A DNA stretch of 64,000 nucleotides, taken from the NCBI GenBank assembly GCA_030248135.1, contig JASANC010002545.1, forward strand, positions 1 through 64,000. Direction: 5' to 3'. This DNA is from Theristus sp. LFF4_11. Its lineage: Eukaryota; Nematoda; Chromadorea; Monhysterida; Xyalidae. Made by a program: the position numbers and the translations under genes. Shown in pieces: positions 53,326 through 64,000 of the stretch. The notes under the pieces were generated by a model. The model had not been told where the DNA came from and ran no database searches. It saw only the letters and a list, made by a program, of their open reading frames with translations. Every line of letters starts with the position of its first letter. The first letter of the stretch is position 1.

Positions 53326-54420
53326 TCTGTGGCACTGTCACCGTGTTTAGTGTCTGATCGAATAATATTCAGACTTTTACCTATTGCGCGCATTGGTTCG
53401 GTTCGATCAATGTTTGCTTAGCTTCGCTCAGTAAAATCAGGAAATAATGGTTTTAGAACCCAAACGATTTCGAGATTCGCACCGTGATTCAAGTTACTAT
53501 GGTACCCGTTCTGATTGCTGAGCGAGTCGAAGTATTCATAGATTACATCTAGTTGAAATGGCAATTTGTAAAAGAAACAAGGTTGGCTGCTGAAATTGTG
53601 AGTGTAAATCAGAAGCGAAGAGAGACCCGTTAGTCTTCAACCGAATGTAAAACTTCAACAAGCCACAAGGGCAACTGTGATTTCGCAACCACTAATTTCG
53701 TATTGGTCTCTTTCCATAATAAATGAAAATAATCCGTTCTACGTAAGCGTTCCACCGGTCTGGTCTGTTTATCGTTTCAATGTCTGACTTGTGTGTTTGT
53801 AAGGGTTTCTAGTGTTGACAGGAGATGTGAGGTGTGCAATCAAGTGTCAATACTCCGAACAGACGTGCTACAATACGTTACAATTTTAATGACGTTTTGG
53901 TTCGATTTGATGTGATTTAGCTGTGGAAAATGTAATTTTTGGGGGCCAAGAGTTCGTGGTGAGACCGTGTGGTAATCACCGTAGTCAGTCAGTAAACCCC
54001 GCGTTTTAACAGTGACTTATTTTATAAATGTAGCTTGCTGACACCGGCATGCGGTGGTTTATCCGAAGCGAATAATATGCGTCTTGTGGTTGCTGTTGGT
54101 TTGCTGGTTTATTATGATCAATTCAGTTTCCGTGTGTTTAGTTTGGGTTCCACGGACGCCGACGTAAACCTGTGCCACACATCTGTCGCCCCAACGGGCG
54201 CTTGTCTGTTTTCACAGCAGCTTTTTGAGTTTGACGTGTTGGGTGTTGGGTGTTTGTGTTTGTGTGTATTTGTATTTGTATCGTCGTCGTGCCTTGTATG
54301 AGGTGATTTTATTTGTAAACTGAGCACTTTAGTGGTTGGGGTTTTTCAGTGAGTGCTGATTTTTCAGTATTTTCAAAAAGTTGGGCGCCGAGGGCGAGTT
54401 TTATCCCAGTGAACTTGCAC
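53326..54420. other. Spacer, no gene recognised
   Basis: A TCTGATCGAATAATATTC duplication brackets the MITE B copy: the two copies at about 53130 and 53352 share GTCACCGTTT.ATGGTGTCTGATCG context. The open frame at 54035-54301 has no family features. Confidence 0.4.
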
Positions 54421-57045
54421 AAAGCGCCGCTTAAGACTCGCTTTTTGAGAATACCGTCCCACCCCTCCCACCTCTAGGCACTAGAATGCAAAGTTTCTCC
54501 AATTAAAATGAATCATACACCATTCTGACCGTCTTGACGCGCTGATTCAGAAAATCACATTTGTTTTTTGATTCGAGGTCATTTAGGGCCCAAAAATGGC
54601 CAAAAACCGTTTTTTCGGGGCCCTTTCAAAAATTAGTGTTTTTTAAGCTTTTTAATGAAGCTACGACAAAAATAAAAAAACCATTCGATTCGTCTTGATC
54701 TGCTGAACATTTTCTACTAATATACTATGCCCTAAAAATGCGGTCTAAAGGGCTATTTTTTTAAAAAACTGGTTTTGGTCCCAGTATTTCACGTTTTTTG
54801 GTCCTTTAGAACCGTTTTCGGGGCATGGTATAGGGGTGCACCAAAAAGCTTTCCGAAAGAGCTAGCTTTGTGCAAAGTTTCATTTAAAAAAAGGCGCCCC
54901 ATGTAACTAAAAAGTATTTTACTGTTGGTACCCGGATCGCGATTATGGTCAGCACGAAACCGACATGCCCCTGAACATGTACCTGCTGCTGTGACCAGGC
55001 GCACTGCCAGACAGAACAAACTAGTGCACCTAAAAGCTCACCGCACAAGCTTATTATGTTCTAGGAATTAGCTGATGAAACAATTATTCAGTGCCACAAC
55101 AGCAAAGCAATTGTTGCTTTCGATGTGTCAATCTTTTTCTAAAAAACTAATAGTACTGCTAGTTTTCGGTTTTTTTTCAGTGACTCAGAACCGTTTTCGG
55201 GGCCTAGTATAGGGGTGCACTGAAAAGCATTCCGCAAGAGCTAGCTCAGTGTGAAATTTCATTTAAAAAAGCGTCCCCCATGTAACTAAAAAGTATTTTA
55301 CTGTTGGTACCCGGATCGCGATTATGGTCAGCACGAAACATTTTAGCTACATGGGGGACGTTCAGTGCACCCCTATACTAGGCCCCGAAAACGGTTCTGA
55401 GTCACTGAAAAAAACCGAAAACTAGCAGTACTATCAGTTTTTTTAGAAAAAGATTGACACATCGAAAGCAACAATTGCTTTGCTGTTGTGGCACTGAATA
55501 ATTGTTTCATCAGCTAATTCCTAGAACATAATAAGCTTGTGCGGTGAGCTTTTAGGTGCACTAGTTTGTTCTGTCTGGCAGTGCGCCTGGTCACAGCAGC
55601 AGGTACATGTTCAGGGGCATGTCGGTTTCGTGCTGACCATAATCGCAATCCGGGTAGCAAAAGTAAAATACTCTTTAGTTACATGGGGTGACTTTTTTTA
55701 AATGAAACTTTGCACAAAGCTAGCTCTTTCGGAAAGCTTTTTGGTGCACCCCTATACCATGCCCCGAAAACGGTTCTAAAGGACCAAAAAACGTGAAATA
55801 CTGGAACCAAAACCAGTTTTTTTTTTAAAAATAGTTCTTTAGACCGCATTTTTAGGGCATAGTATATTAGTAAAAAATGTTCAGCAGATCAAGACGAATC
55901 GAATGGTTTTTTTATTTTTGTCGTAGCTTCATTAAAAAGCTAAAAAACACTATTTTTTGAAAGGTTGAAAAGATTGACAAATCGAAAGCAACAATTGCTT
56001 TGCTGTTGTGGCACTGAATAATTGTTTCATCAGCTAATTCCTAGAACATAATAAGCTTGTGCGATGAGCTTTTAGGTGCACTAGTTTGTTCTGTCTGGCA
56101 GTGCGCCTGGTCACAGCAGCAGGTACATGTTCAGGGGCATGTCGGTTTCGTGCTGACCACAATCGCGATCCGGGTACCAACAGTAAAATACTTTTTAGTT
56201 ACATGGGAAACGCTTTTTTTAAATGAAATTTCACACTGAGCTAGCTCTTGCGGAATGCTTTTCAGTGCACCCCTATACTAGGCCCCGAAAACGATTCTGA
56301 GTCATTGAAAAAAACCGAAAACTAGCAGTACTATCAGTTTTTTAGAAAAAGATTGACACATCGAAAGCAACAATTGCTTTGCTGTTATGGCACTGAATAA
56401 TTGTTTCATCAGCTAATTCCTAGAACATAATAAGCTTGTGCGGTGAGCTTTTAGGTGCACTAGTTTGTTCTGTCTGGCAGTACGCCTGGTCACAGCAGCA
56501 GGTACATGTTCAGGGGCATGTCGGTTTCGTGCTGACCATAATCGCGATCCGGGTACCAAAAGTAAAATATTTTTTAGTTACATGGGGCGCCTTTTTTTAA
56601 ATGAAACTTTGCACAAAGCTAGCTCTTTCGGAAAGCTTTTTGGTGCACCCCTATACCATGCCCCGAAAACGGTTCTAAAGGACCAAAAAACGTGAAATAC
56701 TGGGACCAAAACCAGTTTTTAAAAAAAATAGCCCTTTAGACCGCATTTTTAGGGCATAGTATATGTTCAGCAGATCAAGACGAATCGAATGGTTTTTTTA
56801 TTTTTGTCGTAGCTTCATTAAAAAGCTTAAAAAACATTATTTTTTGAAAGGGCCCCGAAAAAACGGTTTTTGGCCATTTTTTGGCTCTAAATGACCTCGA
56901 ATCAAAAAACAAATGTAATTTTCGGAATCAGCGCGTCAAGGCGGTGAGAATGGTGTATGATTTAGTTTGATTCGAGAAACTTTGCATTCTAGTGCCTAGA
57001 GGGGGTTGCTATTCTGAAAAATCGGGTCTTAAAATCGGAAGGTAT
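54420..57045. mobile_element. Compound fold-back element, about 2.6 kb
   Basis: Outer arms: CCTCTAGGCACTAGAATGCA at 54471 mirrors TGCATTCTAGTGCCTAGAGG at about 56983-57003, and the similarity continues outward (TTAAGACTCGCTTTTTGAGA against TTTAAGACCCGATTTTTCAG reversed). Inside are two kinds of alternating blocks. One carries GGGGCATGGTATAGGGGTGC with GAAAGCTTTTTGGTGCACC. The other carries GGGGCCTAGTATAGGGGTGC with GCTAGCTCTTGCGGAATGC. Both flank a shared spacer with CAACAATTGCTTTGCTG and CAGGTACATGTTCAGGGGCA. The blocks run plus, plus, minus, minus, minus, minus, so the shared spacer occurs four times (near 55000, 55550, 56080, 56450). No transposase frame. Confidence 0.88.
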
Positions 57046-60000
57046 AGAAATGCAATTTTAGATTGCATCACGTTGTGCGTGCGAGCCTCCACATCTGTAA
57101 CTTTTTTACTGCTTTCAGTCCAGGTGAAAATTCTGCTTGAAAATGATGTTTTGTTGTGAGGAAGGCAGTTGGGTCCTTTCATCCACCACGTGCTCCTGCA
57201 ATTTGTCATCTTCACGATTCGACTGATGCTGAGGTCTATTGAAATTTTAGAGTTCATTCAATACCCAAAGTTCATTTGAGGCAAATGACGTTAAGATTTG
57301 GTTCAACCTTTGTCAGTAAACTTTTAGTGAGGACATTGCGACATTGTTGTCTGAGGATATTGATCGTTTGTTTTATTGGATGTCTTTCTGTATTTTCGAC
57401 TTATTATCGCACCGCTCATGCGAGTGCCATTTTGTGAAACGGCTCATCTCACCGTCCTCAGAATTCCCGCAGGCGCTTTTCTGTCTTCGTTGTGCGTACT
57501 GTAGCCCCAACGTTCTGTGGTTTCATTTTACTCAAGACAAGTTTGAACATTTTAATTTTCAACGACGATACAAAGATTCAGATCCAAAATGTTTTGTGTC
57601 ACAAACATGAAAAGTGTGAAAATAGCTGAGTTTGCTAAATAGCTGAGTATGCTTTGTCACCCATTGGAAATTTTGGAAAAACCTACATTTGTTGCCGGTC
57701 CATTCTCGTTTATCAACAATCTGGCAGAATGCGAAAAATAGAAGCGCTCTATTACGAAAGCGTCCGGTGCTACAAGAAGGCATTAACGTCCTTTTTTCAA
57801 GCCACTGGCAATGGACACACCTATGGACTGCGTATGTATATGTTTGGTTGAACGCAGCGAGTTGTCGAAAGCAATGAATGTTATATGGCACTGTGTTGCT
57901 CATAGCGTCACACATAAAGCTGCACGACCATGTGTCTCCTCATAGGTGCGTATGTGTCTCGTGTCGCCGTCGTGTGTTCACGATAGTTTTGAGCACATGT
58001 ACTTGTTGTTGATATGACCCGGACTTACAGGACAGCACGGTTTGGCCGTGTGCGCCCCTGACCAGCCAGTTTGGAGTTTGAGCCGCGTGTATGGATTAGC
58101 ATAGATAGATGGAGTGTTCGCTAATATGTCGCCGGCACGCACGTCGTACGGTGCAATGTTGCTAACTCGTTTTATACGAAACTTCAAGCATTACACTAGA
58201 GAACTGTTTTCGTTTTTCTGAAAGTGTTTTAACTGTGCTGTTCAATGTAAACATCGCTTGGCGAAATAATTTCCTCACATGGCAAGATTGCTTTCTTGAT
58301 TGCGGTCCATTTTCTGATGTGTTTGACCGAGTTTCACCGCATATTTGCAATGTATTTGCGCTCACATCATCCGTCCTGTAATCATTATTCAGGCACCCGC
58401 TCCATAATATCGCGTTTGCAGCTACGACTAGTAACCGAGCTGCGGTTCAACTTTGTGGCTCATTGTGTTTTTATGATCATCACTTTTGGTTCTGTTTTTG
58501 GTTCAGTAGTTTAGAATTCGAAATGCGAGTTTTGCGAACGCGAAAATTAATCACCGAGTCTGCAGTGGCTTTTCCGTATCCATTTTTATCTTGCGTTTGC
58601 GTTATGGATTCGTGACTGGAATTATTTTTTCGGGTCATTGATTTGTTAATAATTATCGCAATAAACCGTCATTTGCTGGATTTTTTGGAATTTCCAATGG
58701 CTATCAAGTTTATGGTTCGATTTTTCTGTCACACTTTTTTGAATATTAACAAGATTTTTTCAGACTAAACAAGATTTATTTCTTCAGGATATCGAGCATT
58801 AAAGGCAACGAACAGAAAATCGAATTGGAAAATAAGTGCCTTAATGGAAATTAAAACAACAAATCATCTGAAACCTGTTGTCAGCAGCCTGATTGTCATT
58901 ATCGATCATATCAGCAAACGATTATACCGATAATATTCGTCAATTCGGCATCAGCCATTTCCAAAACGCTGTTTCTTCTCTGTTCTTTCGCTTTGAACCT
59001 CCTCCTGGTTTCTCCGTTTTTTCTTCTTTTACTATCTCCCAAGTTATGTCGATCTTCTTCGTTTCTTTTCTACAAATGAAGAGTATTTCCCTTCCTTCCA
59101 GTCCAGACCCAGAGATGCGTTTTCAACTGAAACGAAAGTGCTAATTGTTTTTCATTTCTACCTTTTCTGCATGCTACGCCAATTCACCACATTTCTAAAA
59201 TTTATATCTTCATTTAAGCTACTTTGATTCACTGATTTTCTTAAGTTTGATCCCAAATTGTGTTAAGCGTTCAGCAGTTCAACGGATTCCACAGTGGCCC
59301 GTCTGTCACAGCTCGTCAGTGCGACGGATACCAAGTAGATGTTCGCTTCTGCTTAATAATGGGATTATTTCAATTGGTGTTGATGTTTTGGCATTATTTG
59401 TGTATCGACGCTCTCAACCTTTCTTTTCTGCTCATTCTTTACACGAGCCAAAGTGTCTCCGTGTCTCATGCTCTTCCAGCTGATCTTTGCTTTTTTTTGT
59501 TTAGTGAAGTTTAGTCTAGTATATAGCTGCATCGTTCAGTCTTCTGTTTTTTGTTTGTTCCATGCGATCTATTCCTACTACAAATCTGTCACAATGCTTC
59601 ATCTGAATGGGTTTTCTTTCATGGATTACAGCTATCCTGATATTCTTGCAGTTCTCGACTTTTATCCTTGTCCACGTCAACGTTGCGTGATGTTTTCAAA
59701 GTTTTCCTTTCTATACCTGTTCAAATTTGTATCTTCTACATATCTGTCGCTTTCGAAATCGCGTGAGAGTGAAATAATCGGCGTTGAGGTTGAAAAGGAC
59801 TGAAACACGTGAAACCAAAATTATTTCGGTGCGTCGACATTTGGGTGATCAGAGCATGATGCAAGGTAAACCGTAAATTATTATCTTCTTTGATACACTT
59901 TGTTCAGCCAATCAATCGGATTTTCCATTTTTGCGCCCAATTATTGTTGCGCAATGTTATTGCTGATTTTGTTTTTGGCATGCCGTCGGAGTCAAAGATG

Positions 60001-61410
60001 TGTCCGTGTGTGTTAGAAAAAACGTGTGGGTCATAAAACGGTTGTCAAAAGGTCTGTAAAGTTTGCCGATTACACATGCGCAAGACGCGTCGTCGCGTGG
60101 CTGCTGTCAGTATTACGCACATAGACAAAAAGACGTAACAAAAATATCAACATTTCAGAGTGAAATGGTCAAAGATATACGTGTTATTAACGTGCTTTTC
60201 CACCTTGTGGTTTGGTCTGCAACACATGTGAACGTGTCGCAACGGAGACGGGCGGCGCAATTTGTTTGTGTAAATAAATTTGCGAAAAACGTGCCACGCT
60301 ATGAAATTCTGTGTTTTTTTCCACCAGTGGAGCCTGGTGTGATTTTAAATACATAGTGTGCACGAATATGTGTGTACTGCGTTTGGTGTGTGTCGTGTGT
60401 CGTTTTGTGCTCGCGCAAAACGTCAGAACTTGACATGCCATTCAATCAAAATCTTGTCAGGAATGGTCCCGTTATTCAGTTTTTGAAGCTGTAGCTCAAT
60501 AGTTCTATCTGCTAAAGTTGAAATACATGTTTTTCCGTATTTAGCTGCAACAGCGATCAAGATGTGAATGTGATGGATGCAGTTTTTTTATTTCATGTAA
60601 TTTTGAATGTGTAATTTTGTTGATTGAAAGTCTTTATTGCTTGCCAAAAACCAAGGCGAGAAATTGATTGATTCGTTTCCGACTGAAACAATCTTGACAC
60701 GTCTGTCTTCAGATGTGTGACACAATACTCGTGTTAAGACACACGCAGTGCAGGACGCTGGCGTCTGCGTTGAATCGGACGTCTGCTGCGTTCGAAAAAA
60801 TAATTCAAATCTAGATATGTTAAATTGCGGATGCCAACACTGACAAATTCGATTATTCCACTTTGCAGTTTTTTAATTGCTCGAATTACGCGTGATTTAA
60901 TCCATCTATACTTATTTTGTGCATGAGACACGATGCACTCTGGCGTGTGCGTTGGTTAACGTGTGCGTGCACATATTCTATGTAACTTTTCATATTCTTC
61001 AGATAAAGTTGGAATAATGCGCGGAAATTAGGCTGATGCAGAAGTTCTAATGAGCTTGCTGCTACTTTTCTGCAAGCCTACGTGTCTGCGCTGTTTTTGG
61101 GTTTTAATTTTTCACGTTTTGAATCACAGCATCTGTCAAATTGGTTCTGTTCGTGTGTTTTCCATTGTGTCTTTTTGGCGTTTGACGGTTTTTCTAATAA
61201 TTTGATTAAAAGTTCGCTGACTTGTGAGTGCAAATTTTGTGCAGCGAACAACAAATACCCATTTCGGAGTGTTAGTGGTCTATGTTTGTTTGTTTGTTGA
61301 AAAGTTATATGTTTAACAATCTATATTATTAAATTTACAAAGTGTCTGTGTGTCTGTGGCACTTTTTTGCAATTTGAATTGGCGCCCTTTTTTGCTACTT
61401 AAGAAAACTC
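57046..61410. other. About 4.4 kb without a supportable gene
   Basis: Open frames are short (under 120 codons), AT-biased, lack paired splice sites that join in phase, and show no family motifs. A fragment similar to the 120-bp repeat (CTCGTCAGTGCGACGGATACC) lies near 59310. Confidence 0.4.
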
Positions 61411-61859
61411 CATCTCAATTTCCTTAACCTATTTTTTTATTAACACCAGTTGAGATTGTTTTCTCAAAACGTCGCTCTTCATAGCTGCAGTCATCATGAT
61501 ACTCTTTGGTCAACAGAGACAGTTCAGCGCAGCATAGGTAAATGGAAGCGTGGCTGATCAAAACTTGATGATCGACTGGGAAAGATGTAACAAAACCGTC
61601 TTTGAAAAAAGTTTGAACTTTTTTGTTTTTAAAAATCGGGTTGCAAAACGCACATCGACATCGGCATTGCAAGTTGCACTTTGGGTTCAAAACAAGTAAA
61701 TTTCATTAAAATTGATACTCCATGTTTCATTTTCAAATTGATACTCCGTGGTTATGAGCGATAATTTCAACGTAACGCACGATGGGCAACTGGCAATTTT
61801 TGCTGCTCAAAACTTGACGAGTGACTGCGAAAGATGTAACAAAACTGTCTCTGAAAAAA

Positions 61860-62575
61860 GTTAGTTTTTTAATTGGGTCGAAATGGTATTTACCATTCAT
61901 TTTCACTTTGCAACATGTTTGGGTCATGTTGGGGTGAACGGGTAAAAAGAACCAAAACTGCAAAACGAAATTATAAACGTCACTTTTTTGTTTCTTCTAT
62001 GCATGTTCACTTTACAAAAAAGGCTTGGCTTATGTTAGGGTCACCGGGTAAAAGAAGCATTAGCTTTTTAAAACGGGTATTTTTTATGAAAAAACGTTGA
62101 TTTTTATATTTTTTATTCAATCTTACTTAACTTACAAAAAGGCTTGACTTAGGTTAGGGTGAACGGGTAAAAATAGCAAAATCATTAACTTCGCATTTTC
62201 ACTTTGCAAAAAAGGCTTGGCTTAGGTAAACGGGTAAAAGAAGCATTAGCTTTTTAAATCGGGTAATTGTAAAAAACGTTAATTTTTATGTTTTTTATTC
62301 AATCTTACTTTACATACAAAAAGGCTTGACTTAGGTTAGGGTGAACGGGTAAAAAATGGCAGAATCATAAACTTCGCATTTTCACTTTACAAAAAAGGCT
62401 TGGCTTAGGTAAACGGGTAAAAAAGCATTAGCTTTTTAAAACGGGTAAATTAAAAAACGTTAGTTTTTATATTTTTTTATTCAATTTTACTTCACTTACA
62501 AAAAGGCTTGCCTTCGGTTAGGGTGAATGGGTAAAAATAGCAAAATCATAAACTTCGCATTTTTTATTTATTTAA
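61860..62575. repeat. Tandem array of a roughly 185-190 bp unit
   Basis: AAAAAAGGCTTGGCTTA recurs at about 62018, 62210 and 62390, and the alternating ACAAAAAGGCTTGACTTAGG at about 62135 and 62318, each followed by GGTGAACGGGTAAAA and GCATTAGCTTTTTAAA. A weaker duplication upstream (GAAAGATGTAACAAAAC at 61580 and 61830) may be an older part of the array. Confidence 0.8.
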
Positions 62576-64000
62576 ATACATTAAAAAATATTGTATTGTA
62601 GGCGACTTCACGGTAGCACAAGGTAAATTTTCTTCAGGGTTATTATTCAGTAAACGTTACTGTTTTTTCTTTCTGAGTCAATGCCACTTCACCAAAAAGG
62701 CTTGGCATTGATTAAGCCACATACGCTCGGGTCAATAGGCTAGTCATAATAGATGTGAGCAACATCAACAAATATTAATTAACAATGCAGGTGGCAAATT
62801 TCATTTATGTTTTTCTGTTAGTTTGTTGACCTCGTTAAAATGAAAAAAAGCAGCAGAGATAGAAACAGTATGCTTTGAAAAATTTTTTGCCATGCATGCT
62901 CTTGCTCATCTTTCTCATTTCGTGTGGTATCAAACACTCACCACACCTCACCACAAGGTGGGCAAAACCAGTGGTTCATGATGGCCAGATTCACAGACCT
63001 CTTTTTGGTGTTAGAATTCATCGTTGGAGCAAGCTCATTGCTTATTCGTTTGCTAGTTTTTGTCGTTTGTTTTTATTTCACCTTCGACGAATGAGATACA
63101 CGCTTGTTGGGACCAGTTTACCGGCTGAAGCTTCACGCAATTCTGCAACAGGTGTGTAATGTGTGTGCGTGTGTGTGTTTGTGTGTCTGTGTGTTAGCTG
63201 GCAACTGGCAATGGTCAACACCAGCTCATATTTTAAAATAGCGCAACGCGTTCTGTTGTGTTCAGAGTTGGTGGCATGGAATATTTATGTTTTATTCCGG
63301 GTAAATGAAAACTGCATTTTTTTCAGATTCACAACAGTCAACAATTTATTGGCTGACGGAATCAAGAAATTCTGAGTCTTGTAACTACGAAATGCACTGA
63401 ACTGAAGGCTTACTGAAACTTTGATACTTTAAAAAAAGATGTTCAAACGATCTAACCTCATTAAAGTTTACCCGAATAAACCTGTCATTTTTTCAGAAAG
63501 AAACGAGCGCCAATTTGAATAAAAAAATACCTCAAATTCGTTCCGTTCTTCTTTCACTCATATTTACTCTGAGAAAAAGTGACAGGCTTAAACGGATAAG
63601 CTCTACTTTTTTTGTATTTGAGTGCGGTAAAATCTTTGCAGTCAACCTCTCAAACGTTTGCATTTATTTGCTGAAACTGCGTTATTCTTCTTTGCACGTT
63701 GTTTCATTTCAGCGTCATCTATGGGCAAAGTTTCATTACTCTTTGACCAAGGTGTGGGCATGCGCACATGTGCGAAGAAATGCACGTACATTGTATTCAC
63801 TCATGGAAAAAACACGGTGTATGGTGACTGTTTGTGCAATTTTCTCTTTAATTCTGACACTGTCAGCAGCAAGCTTCCCCTTTGTGAGTCGAGTCGCTGA
63901 CCCGCAACATGACAATATATATAAGTATTCAGTTTTGTCGTGTCCAATAAATTCAAAGGCCAAGCAGTGTTGTGCAGCTTTCAAGCATGCTGTCGGGGAG
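62576..64000. other. Right end of the window, no supportable gene
   Basis: Contains the diverged MITE E copy (63472-63594) and a GTGTGTGTGT microsatellite at 63160-63195. The frame at 62875-63159 starts with a hydrophobic stretch (LPCMLLLIFLISC) but shows nothing further, so it is not called. Confidence 0.4.

Noticed and set aside
62875..63159. Small secreted protein candidate
   Set aside because: Hydrophobic N-terminus only; no in-phase neighbouring exon, no Cys pattern, and composition like the surrounding spacer.

Overview
This is an intron-rich, transposon-rich animal genome segment, not a prokaryotic one. Genes are split into exons of about 35-420 bp with GT-AG borders and introns of roughly 70 bp to 2.8 kb. 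The introns and spacers are full of short inverted-repeat DNA elements and tRNA-derived SINEs. The protein set (alpha-tubulin, an organic-solute-transporter alpha homolog, a PhzF/PBLD-fold protein, an S1 protease, a NIT-domain receptor guanylyl cyclase) fits an invertebrate. A Cys-rich secreted gene faintly recalls nematode Cys-rich secreted families, so an ecdysozoan is possible, but the species cannot be named from this window.

Layout: (1) 1-3.2 kb, last exons of a secreted S1 serine protease (+), with a 1.25 kb hAT-like element in its last intron. (2) 3.9-10.8 kb, a complete 14-exon, 637-residue membrane guanylyl cyclase of the NIT type (+). (3) 11.9-12.9 kb, the 3' part of a membrane protein gene (-). 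(4) 16.2-19.4 kb, a complete 7-exon SLC51A-like transporter subunit of 339 residues (+). (5) 21.2-25.4 kb, a PhzF/PBLD-fold gene (+) that converges on (6) a small secreted Cys-rich protein gene at 25.6-27.7 kb (-). (7) 28.5-30.2 kb, a 20-bp minisatellite that is open in all six frames. (8) 33.7-43.5 kb, a complete 12-exon, 451-residue alpha-tubulin gene (+) whose introns hold at least three nested element insertions. (9) 44-50.3 kb, a transposon nest: SINE inside a hAT element inside a second hAT-like element. (10) 50.3-53.0 kb, the 3' exons of an unrecognised Ser/Pro/Gln-rich protein (+). (11) 54.4-57.0 kb, a compound fold-back element. (12) 57-64 kb, no gene I can support; tandem repeats and small inverted-repeat elements.

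The gene models were checked by hand: splice phases join without frameshift, and the summed exon lengths of the cyclase (1914 nt), SLC51A-like gene (1020 nt), PhzF-like gene (1296 nt), alpha-tubulin (1356 nt) and Cys-rich gene (867 nt) are all divisible by three. The two most unusual proteins are (a) the NIT-type cyclase, which keeps both metal-binding Asp and the guanine-selecting Glu/Cys but has Asp and Leu where the ribose-binding Asn and transition-state Arg belong, and (b) the PhzF-fold protein, which lacks the catalytic Glu and the D-P-V-T-G segment. Both look like degenerate or partner-dependent enzymes. The genes show no operon-like or shared-pathway arrangement. What ties the window together is the layered transposon history, several steps of which can be dated relative to each other from target-site duplications and uninterrupted paralogous copies inside the window.
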